Assembly (NCBI GenBank): GCA_050015495.1
Contig: JBEKBH010000003.1
Coordinates: 158,259 to 222,258, forward strand
From: Palsa-1439 sp050015495
GTDB lineage: Bacteria; Verrucomicrobiota; Verrucomicrobiia; Palsa-1439
Length of the DNA: 64,000 nt
Direction: 5' to 3'
Shown: piece after piece, positions 43,169 through 52,775 of the stretch
How positions within the stretch are numbered: the first letter of the stretch is position 1
How the letters are laid out: each line of letters begins with the position of its first letter
The notes under the pieces: generated by a model
Told to the model about the DNA's origin: nothing
The model's database searches: none
The model's input: the letters and a program-made list of their open reading frames with translations, nothing else
Made by a program: the position numbers and the translations under genes

Positions 43169-46100
43169 ATGAAGCATTCGGATTTTGTTCATCTGCATTT
43201 GCACACGGAGTACAGCCTGCTCGACGGGGCCTGCAAGATCTCGGACGTGGTCGACAAGGCGCACGCGTGCAAAATGCCGGCAGTGGCGATGACCGATCAT
43301 GGCAACATGTTCGGGGCGATCGAATTTTACAAAACCGCGCAGGAGAAGGGGCTCAAGCCGATCATCGGCTGCGAAACCTACATCGCCCCCGGCTCGCGTC
43401 TCGACAAGAAATCCACCAACGCCCGCGATGCCGCCTTTCATCTGGTGTTGCTGGCCAAGGACGACGTTGGCTACAAGAACCTTGTCAAGCTCGTTTCCTC
43501 CGCGCACCTGGAAGGCTTCTATTACAAGCCGCGCATCGACAAAGAGATCCTCGCCCAACACTCCAAAGGACTCATCGGTCTCACGTCGTGTCTCAAGGGC
43601 GAGGTGCCCAATAAAATCAAGGAAGACCAGATTTCCCAAGCCAAGGCCGCGTTGGATGACTACCGCCAGATTTTCGAGCCCGGCGATTTCTACGTCGAAC
43701 TCCAGAACCACGGCATCGAGGAGCAGCGCACGGTCAATCGCACGCTGATCCCTTGGGCGAAGGAGTTCAATCTTCCCTTGGTCGCCACCAACGACGTGCA
43801 TTACGTCGAGCGCGAGCATTGGGAGGCGCACGATTGCCTGATTTGCCTGCAGACACAGTCGTTGCTCTCCGACGAAAAGCGGATGCGATATGTATCCCAG
43901 CAGTTTTATCTGCGGACGCCGGACGAAATGCACGAATTGTTCGCCGAGACGCCTGAGGCGGTCACGAACACGCTGGCGGTCGCCGAGAAGTGCAACCTGT
44001 TGCTGGAATTCGGCAAGCTGCGGTTTCCTGTTTACGAGCCACCGAAGGATTTCACCCGGGAACAGTACCTGTGGCATCTGTGCGAGCAGGGGATGCGCGA
44101 CCGCTACGGGATCGAGTGGAAGCAGCCCAGGAACGAGCAGGAAAAACAGATCGTCGACCGCGTGGAGTTCGAACTGAAGATCATGGAGAAGACAGGTTTT
44201 GTGAGTTACTTCCTGATCGTCTGGGATTTCGTCCATTTCGCGCGGAGCCACAACATACCGGTCGGCCCCGGGCGTGGGAGCGCCGCCGGCAGCGTGGTGG
44301 CGTACATCCTCAAGATCACGGACATCGATCCGCTCCGTTACAACCTGCTGTTCGAGCGGTTCCTGAATCCCGAGCGCATCTCGCCGCCCGACATCGACAT
44401 GGACTTCTGCTACAACCGCCGCCCGGAAGTCATCGATTACGTGCGCAAGAAGTACGGCGACGACCACGTCGCCCAGATCATCACGTTCGGCACGCTCGGC
44501 GCCAAGATGGTCGTGCGCGACGTCGGCCGGGTGATGGGCCTCTCGTACGGCGAATGCGACCGGATCGCCAAGATGATCCCGCCTGACATCGGCATGACGC
44601 TGAAGAAGGCGTTGGAGATCAATCCCGAATTGAAGGGCGCCTACAACAACGAGGCGACCGTCAAACGCGTGATCGATTACGGGTTCACGCTCGAAGGCCT
44701 CTCGCGCAACGCGTCGACCCACGCCGCCGGCGTGGTCATTGGCGCCGAGCCGCTGACGAACGTCGTCCCGCTCACCACGGGCACGAACTCGGACGAAATC
44801 GTCACGCAATACTCGATGAATCCGTTGGGCGACCTCGGCCTGCTGAAGATGGATTTCCTCGGGTTGAAGACGCTCACGGTCATTCAGGACGCACTCGACA
44901 TCATCGAACAGACCACGAGCCAGCGTCTCGACATCAACAAGATCCCGCTCGACGACAGGAAGACATTCGACATGCTCGCCAAGGCCAACACCATCGGCGT
45001 GTTCCAACTGGAATCACAGGGCATGCGCGACCTGTGCCGGCGCATCGGGGTCGATTCGATTGATGTGATTATCGCGCTCATCGCGCTGTTCCGTCCCGGC
45101 CCGATGAACATGCTCGACGACTACGTCAACCGCAAACACGGCAAGGTCAAGGTCGCGTACGACCATCCGTTGTTGGAACCGATCCTCAAAGAAACGTTCG
45201 GTGTGTTTGTGTACCAGGAGCAGGTCATGCAGGCGACCAACGTCCTCGCGGGGTACTCGCTCGGTGGCGCCGACGTGCTCCGGCGAGCGATGGGCAAAAA
45301 GAAGCCTGAGGAGATGGAAAGCCAGCGCGAGAGCTTCATCAAGGGTTGTCACGAGAAGAACAAGATCCCGCGCGGAAAAGCCAACCAGATTTTCGATACG
45401 TTGGCGAAATTTGCCGGGTACGGTTTCAATAAATCACACAGCGCCGCTTACGGCGTCGTTTCGTACCAGACCGCCTGGCTCAAGGCGAATCACCCCGTCG
45501 AGTTCATGGCGGCGGTGTTGTCCAACGAACTGGCCAATACCGACAAGATCCAGTTGTTCATCAACGAGTGCAAACGCATGGGCATCGAGGTCCAGGCACC
45601 AGACGTCAACGAAAGCGGCGTTCGCTTTACGGTGCGCGACGGCAAGATTCGCTTTGGCCTCGCGGCGATCAAGAACGTCGGTGAAATCGCCGTGCAAAAT
45701 GTCATTCAGGTGCGCGGCGCCAGCGGACGGTTCCAGTCGTTCGAGGATTTCTGCACGCGCGTCGATTTGCGGATTGTGAATCGGAAGGTGCTGGAATGCC
45801 TGGTGAAGTGCGGGGCGTTCGATTCGCTGGGCGAGCCGCGAGCCGTGGTGTTTGCAGCGGTTGAATACCAGATGAGCCGAGCCTCCAGCGTACAGCGCGA
45901 CCGGGAACGCGGGCAGACGGCGCTTTTCGATGTCGAGCCGGTCAATGCCCGGAAAAAAGCCACGGGCCAGGCGCCTTCCGTGGAATGGTCACAAAGCGAA
46001 ATGCTCGCGTACGAAAAGGAACTCCTTGGTTTCTATGTGACGGGACATCCCCTGAGCGAGTACGCCGAGATTCTGCAACGCTACGAACTCGGCTCCTCGG

Positions 46101-46711
46101 GAAAACTGGCCCAACTTCAGGACGGTCAAACGGCCCGCGTCGGCGGGATCATCAGTAAAATTGTGCCGAAGACGACGAAGCAGGGCAAGCCCATGGCGAT
46201 CATGACCCTGGAAGACCTCGATGGCTCCGTCGAGGTTCTCGTTTTCCCGGAGTCATACGCGAAGCACGCCGCGGGTTTGAAGACCGATACCGCCATCCTG
46301 TTGTGCGGCACGGTCAACTTGCGTGAAGACAAACCCAAGATCGTCGCCGAACAGGTCGTCCCGCTCGGCGAAGTCCCGGCGCGGTTCACGAAAGCCGTCC
46401 ACATTCGTCTCTCCGCGGGAACGACCGAGGATTCGACCCTGACTCGCGTTCACGACGTCATGGGCGCTCATAAAGGGAGCGTGCCCGTGTTATTTTGCTT
46501 CATCTACCCCGACGGCAAACTGGTCTTTCTGGAAGCGCACGAACATTTCTCCGTGTCGCCGACGCAGCAATTCGTGCACGATGTCGAGGCCATTCTCGGC
46601 GAAGACAGCGTCTGGCTGAAGATCGATACCGAAAAGCTGGCCGCGACCAACGGCAACCGCCGCGGGCGACCTTGGGAGCAGCGGGGTGCGCCGGTTACAG
46701 CAACTTCGTAG
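43169..46711 (+). CDS. dnaE: DNA polymerase III alpha subunit
   Basis: 1,180 residues. N-terminal PHP domain (FVHLHLHTEYSLLDGACKI, then MTDHGNMFGAIEFYK). The polymerase active site carries PPDIDMDFCYNRRPEVIDYV. Finger and thumb segments include GRGSAAGSVVAYILKITDIDPL and LFRPGPMNMLDDY. A helix-hairpin-helix and an OB-fold near the end (RVGGIISKIVPKTTKQGKPMAIMTLEDLDG) complete the DnaE1 layout. Start moved to the internal ATG before KHSDFVHLH; the upstream 17 codons lack homology. The sliding-clamp-binding pentapeptide cannot be placed by eye. Confidence 0.96.
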   Translation: MKHSDFVHLHLHTEYSLLDGACKISDVVDKAHACKMPAVAMTDHGNMFGAIEFYKTAQEKGLKPIIGCETYIAPGSRLDKKSTNARDAAFHLVLLAKDDVGYKNLVKLVSSAHLEGFYYKPRIDKEILAQHSKGLIGLTSCLKGEVPNKIKEDQISQAKAALDDYRQIFEPGDFYVELQNHGIEEQRTVNRTLIPWAKEFNLPLVATNDVHYVEREHWEAHDCLICLQTQSLLSDEKRMRYVSQQFYLRTPDEMHELFAETPEAVTNTLAVAEKCNLLLEFGKLRFPVYEPPKDFTREQYLWHLCEQGMRDRYGIEWKQPRNEQEKQIVDRVEFELKIMEKTGFVSYFLIVWDFVHFARSHNIPVGPGRGSAAGSVVAYILKITDIDPLRYNLLFERFLNPERISPPDIDMDFCYNRRPEVIDYVRKKYGDDHVAQIITFGTLGAKMVVRDVGRVMGLSYGECDRIAKMIPPDIGMTLKKALEINPELKGAYNNEATVKRVIDYGFTLEGLSRNASTHAAGVVIGAEPLTNVVPLTTGTNSDEIVTQYSMNPLGDLGLLKMDFLGLKTLTVIQDALDIIEQTTSQRLDINKIPLDDRKTFDMLAKANTIGVFQLESQGMRDLCRRIGVDSIDVIIALIALFRPGPMNMLDDYVNRKHGKVKVAYDHPLLEPILKETFGVFVYQEQVMQATNVLAGYSLGGADVLRRAMGKKKPEEMESQRESFIKGCHEKNKIPRGKANQIFDTLAKFAGYGFNKSHSAAYGVVSYQTAWLKANHPVEFMAAVLSNELANTDKIQLFINECKRMGIEVQAPDVNESGVRFTVRDGKIRFGLAAIKNVGEIAVQNVIQVRGASGRFQSFEDFCTRVDLRIVNRKVLECLVKCGAFDSLGEPRAVVFAAVEYQMSRASSVQRDRERGQTALFDVEPVNARKKATGQAPSVEWSQSEMLAYEKELLGFYVTGHPLSEYAEILQRYELGSSGKLAQLQDGQTARVGGIISKIVPKTTKQGKPMAIMTLEDLDGSVEVLVFPESYAKHAAGLKTDTAILLCGTVNLREDKPKIVAEQVVPLGEVPARFTKAVHIRLSAGTTEDSTLTRVHDVMGAHKGSVPVLFCFIYPDGKLVFLEAHEHFSVSPTQQFVHDVEAILGEDSVWLKIDTEKLAATNGNRRGRPWEQRGAPVTATS

Positions 46712-46758
46712 TTTATACCGTAGCCGTGGATACCGCGAAGGGCGGCCACTGAGAATCC

Positions 46759-47688
46759 ATGCCACCTCGTAAGCAAAACGCGAGGCACCACTATGTGCCA
46801 CAATTTTATCTTCGCCAATGGTCTCGAGACGGCGAACATATTTGGGCTTATCCCAAGACCGCTCGTAATCCTATCGGGACAACCATTGCGAACGTTGCAT
46901 GCGAATCTGGCCTATATTCAACGCCGACAGTACAACCCGGGGAATCCTTCAGTGCTGAAGAGGAAGATCTTTCTCGGATCGAAAGTATACATGCTAAGGT
47001 CTGGCCTGAAATATTCGACCGAGCTGCTAATTCTGAAACACGTCGAAATCTGGCAATTTTTCTGGCACTTCTTTTCCTCCGCCATCCGACTCGAAAGAGT
47101 GATATAGGGAGAATTCGTGATGAAATTCGGGAGGCCGTTTCGCATTTATCACCGGAGACTCAAATAGAAGTTAGCGTCAAAGAAAGAACCGGCGAATTTT
47201 CAGTAGGAGAGATCTTGCGGCATACGGACGGGAACCAAAACGCCATTTCCTCGGCGTTCATAGACTGTATGCACAGTGGTCTCGATATGGTCGCTAATGC
47301 TCTTTTTGAGCGTCCGTGGGGCGTGTTGTGTTCCGAGCGTCCGATGTTTCTCACTAGCGACTCTCCAATAACACTCTGGCGTGGCACGGCGACAAAGGAA
47401 AACCTAGGCCTTCGAATACGAGGCACAGAGGTGACTTTCCCCATCTCACCGACTCGTCTGTTGGTCATCGCAGATTACTGGCCGCATGAGTTCGCCTTAT
47501 ACCCAGTTGAGTCAGCAGATGATTTCAATTCAGGCTTAGTGCATGGGGCGACCCGATTCCTTTTTGCCGACTCTAGAAGCGACGACCTGCAATCGAGTAT
47601 TGCTAGGTGGCGTTCCGTGCCGAAACCATGCGCGGCGTTCTATATACTCAAGCCGCAGCCGACAATTGCGAAAGTCAGTTGGCCCTAG
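46759..47688 (+). CDS. DUF4238 protein (accessory)
   Basis: 309 residues. The opening ARHHYVPQFYLRQWS and the following VACESGLYS are the N-terminal mark of DUF4238. The late FLTSDSPITL and EVTFPISPTRLLVIAD belong to the same family. No signal peptide or membrane helix. Clearly lower GC than dnaE upstream and the LysM gene downstream, so probably a horizontally acquired single gene. Function unknown; DUF4238 genes are frequently near defence loci and mobile elements, but nothing nearby confirms that role. Confidence 0.85.
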   Translation: MPPRKQNARHHYVPQFYLRQWSRDGEHIWAYPKTARNPIGTTIANVACESGLYSTPTVQPGESFSAEEEDLSRIESIHAKVWPEIFDRAANSETRRNLAIFLALLFLRHPTRKSDIGRIRDEIREAVSHLSPETQIEVSVKERTGEFSVGEILRHTDGNQNAISSAFIDCMHSGLDMVANALFERPWGVLCSERPMFLTSDSPITLWRGTATKENLGLRIRGTEVTFPISPTRLLVIADYWPHEFALYPVESADDFNSGLVHGATRFLFADSRSDDLQSSIARWRSVPKPCAAFYILKPQPTIAKVSWP

Positions 47689-47802
47689 ACGGAATTCATC
47701 TCATGAGACTTGGAGGGAGAGTAGTAGTCTGTATGACGTGATTGCGCACGTTCCAATTGTAAACTTCACGAATTACGAAAGCGACGGCCGACCTCGCGGC
47801 TG

Positions 47803-48354
47803 TCACTTCGATGGAATGACCAGTTTCTGGCCGATTTTCAGGGAGTCGCTGGTCAGGTTGTTGGCCTTCTTGAGATCGGTGATCGTGACCCCGTTATTCT
47901 TGGCGATTGCTGACAGCGTGTCGCCCTTTTGAACGACATACTCGCCGCCATTGGCCGCGCCGCTCGATGGATTGGCGCCACCACCGCCTCCGCCATGCGA
48001 ACCACTCAAGACCGCAAGCTCCTTGGCGAGCTGATCGAGGATGACTTTCTTGTCCGTCTCGCGAGCGGCATCCAGCGCTTTCACGCGCGCCTCCAACGCC
48101 TGCAGATCGTTGGCGGAAGCACTCGGTCCGGACTGATGGACTTCCTCGAGTTGCGACTGGATTTGTTTGAGGTCCTGCTGGATTTGCTGCTGGTTGGCTT
48201 GAATGGCATCGACATCCGCCCGCAGCTTGCTCAGCCGCTCGTCGAGGATGGCTACCTGTTGGGCCAGGGTTTGGTCCTGCGCTGGCGCGGTTGGTGCACC
48301 CGCGGTCCCGAGCACGACGACTATGGCAAAAATGAGAAGCTCCTTGTGTTTCAT
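47803..48354 (-). CDS. LysM-domain coiled-coil periplasmic protein
   Basis: 183 residues. Signal peptide (HKELLIFAIVVVLGTAGAPTAPA). A long coiled coil (about 30-110, Gln/Leu/Asp-rich) and a Gly/Ser linker precede a C-terminal LysM domain (YVVQKGDTLSAIAKNNGVTITDLKKANNL..., about 138-182), which binds peptidoglycan GlcNAc. Expected to sit on the cell wall in the periplasm. Function beyond that is unknown. Confidence 0.87.
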   Translation of the reverse strand: MKHKELLIFAIVVVLGTAGAPTAPAQDQTLAQQVAILDERLSKLRADVDAIQANQQQIQQDLKQIQSQLEEVHQSGPSASANDLQALEARVKALDAARETDKKVILDQLAKELAVLSGSHGGGGGGANPSSGAANGGEYVVQKGDTLSAIAKNNGVTITDLKKANNLTSDSLKIGQKLVIPSK

Positions 48355-48480
48355 GGCCGCAGTCTAGAAATCGTGTGGAAACGTTGCAAGTCCCGAATCT
48401 CGGCTTGCGCAACAGCATGGCCCGGAGGCCCATAATGGCTGGCCTGAATCGTGCTTCCCCACAGGGTGGACAAGTATTTC

Positions 48481-49854
48481 ATGAGCACAGCCGACCTTCA
48501 ACATACCGAGGATGTCGCGGTTGAAGCTGAGTTGGGAGGCCCCGTTACGCCCGAAATCCCCACGGATTCGGTGGCCCCGCTCTTCACCAATCCCGCGGAC
48601 TGGTTCGTGCCCCCGTTTCCCGAGAGGTTGGAGGACCTGGATGTCAACCCCGGCTTCCTCGCCGAACTCGCCCTGAAAACCGTCCCGCTGGACACCGACT
48701 GCAGCACCGCCACGATCGCCACCCGCATGCACCTCGGCATCATGATCACCGAGGCGCTCCTCCAGCGGTTGTGCCACGACAAGTTCGTCGAGATCAAAGG
48801 CGTCGTGGGCCTGCACAACCACCGCTACGCGATGCTCGATCACGGCTGGCAGGAACTGCGGCGGCTCACCAGTTCTTGCAGTTACGCCGGGCCGGCCCCC
48901 GTCTCGCTGAAGTCGTACACGGAGATGATCACGCAGCAGGTGCGCAACCGTCCGCCCGCGACGCGTCAGGCCATCGATCAGGCGATGTCGAACCTGATCC
49001 TCTCCGATTACGCTCGCGAAATCATCGGACTGGTCATCGGCTCGGGACGCAGCCTGTTCCTCACCGGCCCCTCGGGCAACGGCAAGACCGCCACCGCCCG
49101 CGCCATCGTCGACGCGCTCCCCGGCGAAGTCTGGATCCCGTATGCCATCGAAGTGGACGGCCAGGTGATCCGTGTCTTTGATACCCACAACCATTTGCCC
49201 ATCCCGCACGCCAACGATAATCACGATCGCCGCTGGGTCCGCATCCGTCCGCCGCTGGTCGTGGTCGGCGGAGAGTTGACACTCGACAGCCTCGAGCTCG
49301 CGTTCACCGAAACACAGCGGTTTTACGAGGCGCCCCTGCACGTCAAGTCCAACGGCGGCGTGTTGGTCGTGGACGATCTCGGCCGCCAGCGCTGCTCGGC
49401 GACGGAATTATTGAACCGTTGGATTGTGCCGTTGGAATACCGTGTCGATTACCTCACATTGAGCACGGGCAAGAAAATTCAGGTGCCGTTCGAGCAAATC
49501 GTCGTGTTCGCGACGAACCTCGCCGAATCCGACCTCGAAGACGAGGCGTTCATGCGCCGCATGGGCTATCGCCTCCATGCCGAAGCGCCCAGTCCCGAGA
49601 CCTACACGGAAATTTTCCTCCGCTATGCCCGGTCCCGCGGCTTGTTCGCGGACGAAAACCTCGTCGTCCAGTTGTTGCGGAAGTACCAGGCCGAAGGACG
49701 CATCCCCAAGGCGTGCGATCCCCGCGACTTGATCGACCGCTGCATCGACCGCTGCCGGCTCCAGCGCCAGGCCGTCAAACTGACCGAAGAAGGCCTCGAC
49801 GTGGTCTGGAAGGGCTATTTTGGCCAGCCCAGTACCGATCCCAAGCGGCGTTGA
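48481..49854 (+). CDS. AAA+ ATPase with N-terminal winged-helix-like domain
   Basis: 457 residues from the ATG; a GTG ten codons upstream (48451) is possible. Residues about 10-165 form an unrecognised helical domain with a DTDCSTATIATRMHLGIMITEALLQRL stretch. The ATPase core has Walker A SLFLTGPSGNGKTATARAI (about 187-205), Walker B GGVLVVDDLGRQRCSATELL, sensor-like VVFATNLAESDLEDEAFMRRMGYRLH, and a C-terminal lid. It appears as a single conserved gene with no partner here. Role unknown; it could act on pili, secretion or DNA. Confidence 0.8.
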   Translation: MSTADLQHTEDVAVEAELGGPVTPEIPTDSVAPLFTNPADWFVPPFPERLEDLDVNPGFLAELALKTVPLDTDCSTATIATRMHLGIMITEALLQRLCHDKFVEIKGVVGLHNHRYAMLDHGWQELRRLTSSCSYAGPAPVSLKSYTEMITQQVRNRPPATRQAIDQAMSNLILSDYAREIIGLVIGSGRSLFLTGPSGNGKTATARAIVDALPGEVWIPYAIEVDGQVIRVFDTHNHLPIPHANDNHDRRWVRIRPPLVVVGGELTLDSLELAFTETQRFYEAPLHVKSNGGVLVVDDLGRQRCSATELLNRWIVPLEYRVDYLTLSTGKKIQVPFEQIVVFATNLAESDLEDEAFMRRMGYRLHAEAPSPETYTEIFLRYARSRGLFADENLVVQLLRKYQAEGRIPKACDPRDLIDRCIDRCRLQRQAVKLTEEGLDVVWKGYFGQPSTDPKRR

Positions 49855-49860
49855 CCCCCC

Positions 49861-49955
49861 TGAACTTGGGTTCGTTTTTGGCTTTGTTTTCACCAATTTT
49901 CCACGCCGGCTTGAATAAACTTGGGTTTGTTTCTCAAAAATACCTTTTCGGGCGG
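49861..49955 (+). repeat. Dispersed repeat, copy 2
   Basis: Contains TGAACTTGGGTTCGTTTTTG, TTTTCCACGCCGGCTTGAA and ACTTGGGTTTGTTTCTCAA in the same order as copy 1 at 23737. The CATGTCAAAGAACAGC block at 50078 matches the end of copy 1, so the full repeat may reach about 50095. Confidence 0.75.
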
Positions 49956-50525
49956 ATACCCCGCCCGCCCTGAGCTTTACCCGCCTCCGGCGGGGTGTCG
50001 AATGGGCCGTCGTGCCAGCCGAACCGTGGCCCGGCCCCCTTGTAGCCGCGTCCGGTGGGCGCGGAATGACCCGCCCCATGTCAAAGAACAGCCCCGCTCT
50101 CTCTCCCAGTCCCCTATGTCAAAGCCGAGCGGCGAGGGCAGCCGCGAGACGCAACGCCGAAGGTTTACCCCGACTCCGAAGTCGGGGCGGCCCGCCAGGG
50201 CGAGCCGAGCGGGCGCGAGCGAGTGCAAATCGAAAGACAACGGCGTTGACCCTACCACGACCCCCGCACCGCGTCCAGTAAAATTATCAATTAAAGATAG
50301 CCGACCGACGCTCCCCTCCTCGGAGGGGGAAGGGGTGGGTGCTTTGTTTCGGACCCTCTGTCGGCCATCGCCATGGCGGTTGGGGGCCGCAACCAGAGAT
50401 CAGTTGTCACCACTTCCGCGTAGACGGTGCGGCTGCTTGTGGATATGACCGAGGGGTGAGTCCGCGCATTGAGCAGTTGCGCGAAGGCGTGGAAGGCTGT
50501 GGGTGATCTGTGGCGGTGCTTGTGT
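49956..50525. other. Repeat-rich intergenic region
   Basis: 570 bp with no credible gene on either strand. It holds two ATGTCAAAG blocks (near 50078 and 50116) and GC-rich inverted stretches. A third copy of the GC hairpin repeat (TCCCCTCCTCGGAGGGGGAA, then GGGGTGGGT) lies at 50312-50340; the other copies are at 24633 and 26106. Confidence 0.65.
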
Positions 50526-51041
50526 TCATCGGGAGTCACACGTCCGATACAGGGCGGCGAAGTGCTCCAAATACAGAGGAGCAAGCCGTTCCAAGAGATC
50601 TCCGGGGAGTGGCAGAGGTCTATTGGTCCCGCGAATAAAGAGTCGGATCTTCAAGTAGCGAGGGTGAGCAAACACGATGGAGATTGACCGATACCCCATT
50701 TCCAAGTGGTGATGAGACTCAGTTCCCGGAGCTCTGGTGGTGAAGCGATCATCGGGTGGCTCACAGAGTGAAAGGCCACATTCTCCTGCAAAAATCTTGG
50801 CGAGCGCCTCCTTGTTCGGCGCGATCCACGCCTTTTCGGGATACCAATTCGCCGGGTCTTGGGGCGGAACGCTGAACGTTGCGCAGCCGTCGGACAGGAA
50901 CACAAACGTGAACCCGTATTCGGACGGCAAGCCTTCCTGGCGCAGCAGGTGTGTTAGCTCGTCATCCGTGAGCCCATCGCCTACGGTTGCTCGGAGGGAA
51001 AAGATTCTTTCCAAGAGGGTGGGAGCAGTGGCGTCAGTCAT
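50526..51041 (-). CDS. Hypothetical protein, tandem duplicate A
   Basis: 171 residues with no recognised family. It is a clear paralogue of the next gene: both begin MTDATA, share ERIxSxRxTxGDGLxDxELTxLxRQ, QDPANWYPE, the HHHLEM element, and IAHPRYLKxRLF. It carries two short extensions and a different C-terminus. No signal peptide. The repeat unit also includes upstream DNA, so it arose by local duplication. Confidence 0.65.
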   Translation of the reverse strand: MTDATAPTLLERIFSLRATVGDGLTDDELTHLLRQEGLPSEYGFTFVFLSDGCATFSVPPQDPANWYPEKAWIAPNKEALAKIFAGECGLSLCEPPDDRFTTRAPGTESHHHLEMGYRSISIVFAHPRYLKIRLFIRGTNRPLPLPGDLLERLAPLYLEHFAALYRTCDSR

Positions 51042-51154
51042 ATCCTAAGGTTCTCCAGTTGAACTTTGGTTTGTCGCAATGGGGAAGCCTCCACTTCGTG
51101 CGCTACGGCTATTTCGCGGAAAGACGTATGGCCGGGCGGTTCTCATCGCGAGTT

Positions 51155-51622
51155 TCACATCCGATACAGGGTAGCCAACTGCTCCATGATGTCTGGGGGC
51201 AGCGAAAGCCGCCTTTTGGTCCAAGTGTCAAACAGGCGAACCTTCAAGTAACGCGGGTGCGCGATCACGACGACTTGTCCCTGACGACTCATCTCCAAGT
51301 GGTGATGGACCAGAGACCCCAAAAGCCGTTCGTCGGGAGGTTCCTCTAAGGAATACCCGCATTTCTGCGCAATTGCCTTGGCAAGAGCCTCCTTCTTCAG
51401 CGCGATCCGGCCGCTTTCGGGATACCAATTCGCCGGGTCTTGAGTCGGGACTCTGAACGTCGCCCAGCCGTCGCACAGGGCGACAAAGGTGAACCCGGCT
51501 TCGGACGGCAAGGCATCTTGGCGCATCAGGAGTGTCAGTTCCTCATCATTGAGTCCGTCCCCCATGGTTGTGCGCACGGAACTGATTCTTTCCAAGAGGT
51601 TGAGAGCAGTGGCGTCAGTCAT
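51155..51622 (-). CDS. Hypothetical protein, tandem duplicate B
   Basis: 155 residues. Paralogue of the gene 113 nt downstream on the same strand (starts 581 bp apart). It shares MTDATAxxLLERI, the QDPANWYPE motif, HHHLEMS and AHPRYLKVRLF. The start at 51622 matches the duplicate's start. Function unknown; conserved Trp, Tyr and His clusters suggest a ligand-binding fold, but this is not more than a guess. Confidence 0.65.
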   Translation of the reverse strand: MTDATALNLLERISSVRTTMGDGLNDEELTLLMRQDALPSEAGFTFVALCDGWATFRVPTQDPANWYPESGRIALKKEALAKAIAQKCGYSLEEPPDERLLGSLVHHHLEMSRQGQVVVIAHPRYLKVRLFDTWTKRRLSLPPDIMEQLATLYRM

Positions 51623-51647
51623 AATCTCGCGGTTCTCCAATTGACCC

Positions 51648-52331
51648 TTAGTTTGTTGCTAAACATTTCGTTCCTTGTTTGTCCAACGCGGCCTTGAACT
51701 GGCAAATGGCGTCGACCACCAAATCAAAGCCGACGGAGGTGTTGAGCATCAGGTGAAACAAGTGACGGGCCTGCCACTCGACGCCATAATAATGTTTCAG
51801 GAATGCGGCATGGTCGCGGCTGGCCATGTCCAGCCGACGGTTGGCTTCTGCCTCCTGATGCACACGGGCGAGCACGCGCTGGATTTTGAATGAACGCGGG
51901 GCAAATAAGAACACGTTCAACGTATCCGCACGGTCGCGGAGATACCAGGGCGCACCACGGCCCATCAATACGCAATTTCCCATGGCAGCAGCCTCCGTAA
52001 TGACGGATTGCATCAGTTCCTTGGCGCGGTCAGCATCGAAGGCATCCAAATTCTCGATCGACACAGAGGTCTCAAAGCCTCCGCGCCAGAAGACCTTGGC
52101 CAACCGGTACAGAAAAGGGTCAAGGTGTTCCTCGCAACGCTGAGCTTCGTTTTGCTGGACGTGCGCCAACGTGGCGATCTCGTCCGTCAATGATTGATCG
52201 AGCAATTTCCAACCGAGTCGCGCCGCCAGTCGGTCGGCAATCACCGAGCCGCCAGCACCGTATTCGCGCTCGACGGCGATGATTTTGATCCGAGGTTCGC
52301 CTAGAATGGAATTATGAGTTACGGTGTTCAT
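51648..52331 (-). CDS. Cytidylate-kinase-like protein
   Basis: 227 residues from an ATG with GGAGG upstream. The AVEREYGAGGSVIADRLAARLGWKLLDQSL opening matches the Cytidylate_kin2 group: a P-loop variant G-x-G-G-S/R followed by a D at the end of strand 2. Later NCVLMGRGAPWYLRDRADTLNVFLFAP and RVLARV complete the domain. The true substrate in this group is not established. Its start overlaps the thioredoxin-like gene by 20 nt. Confidence 0.75.
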   Translation of the reverse strand: MNTVTHNSILGEPRIKIIAVEREYGAGGSVIADRLAARLGWKLLDQSLTDEIATLAHVQQNEAQRCEEHLDPFLYRLAKVFWRGGFETSVSIENLDAFDADRAKELMQSVITEAAAMGNCVLMGRGAPWYLRDRADTLNVFLFAPRSFKIQRVLARVHQEAEANRRLDMASRDHAAFLKHYYGVEWQARHLFHLMLNTSVGFDLVVDAICQFKAALDKQGTKCLATN

Positions 52332-52719
52332 GTTCTTTGCTTTCCTCCGGAAGGAAGACGGTGAAATCCCCGTCGGGAGACGCCGACTGTAATCGGGCAA
52401 GAATCGCTTCCGTGCTGGCCGTGCCGACAATTCTCGCTCGCTCCGACCCATTAATGAAGTACAGTAAGGTCGGGATGAATTGAATGTCGTACCACAGGCC
52501 GAGGTCGAAATTGTCGTCCGCATTCACCTTGACGACCTTCACGCGGCCCTCGCAGCGGGCGGCGACCTTGTCCAGTGTGGGTCCGAGCACCCTGCAGGGC
52601 TGGCTCCAACCCGCCCAGAAGCTCACCAAGACAGGCTGTTGGGATTTCAAAACTTCCGCTTCGAACTCCGGCTGGTTGATTTCTGGGATGGTTTTCATTT
52701 CATGTGCGTGCTCGTTCAT
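52312..52719 (-). CDS. Thioredoxin-fold protein with S-x-x-C active site
   Basis: 135 residues from MNEHAHEMKT; MKTIPE at 52698 is the alternative. The thioredoxin fold is clear: VLVSFWAGWSQPCRVLGPTLDKVAA, then VKVVKVNADDNFDLGLWYDIQFIPTLLYFING. The catalytic pair is Ser39-x-x-Cys42 instead of Cys-x-x-Cys, so it lacks the nucleophilic first cysteine. It should not act as a dithiol reductase; a single-thiol or structural role is likelier. Overlaps the kinase-like gene by 20 nt. Confidence 0.82.
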   Translation of the reverse strand: MNEHAHEMKTIPEINQPEFEAEVLKSQQPVLVSFWAGWSQPCRVLGPTLDKVAARCEGRVKVVKVNADDNFDLGLWYDIQFIPTLLYFINGSERARIVGTASTEAILARLQSASPDGDFTVFLPEESKEHEHRNS

Positions 52720-52775
52720 AAGCGGCTCGGTTCTGTCACCTTCAACAGCAATTCCCGCACGGCTCAGCCTCCCGG

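Noticed and set aside
43136..45007. 623-codon ORF antisense to dnaE
   Set aside because: Covers the PHP and polymerase motifs of dnaE in reverse; composition is a codon-bias shadow.
49855..50525. CRISPR or tandem repeat array
   Set aside because: Repeated words are irregularly spaced and differ in length; there are no uniform repeat-spacer units anywhere in the window.
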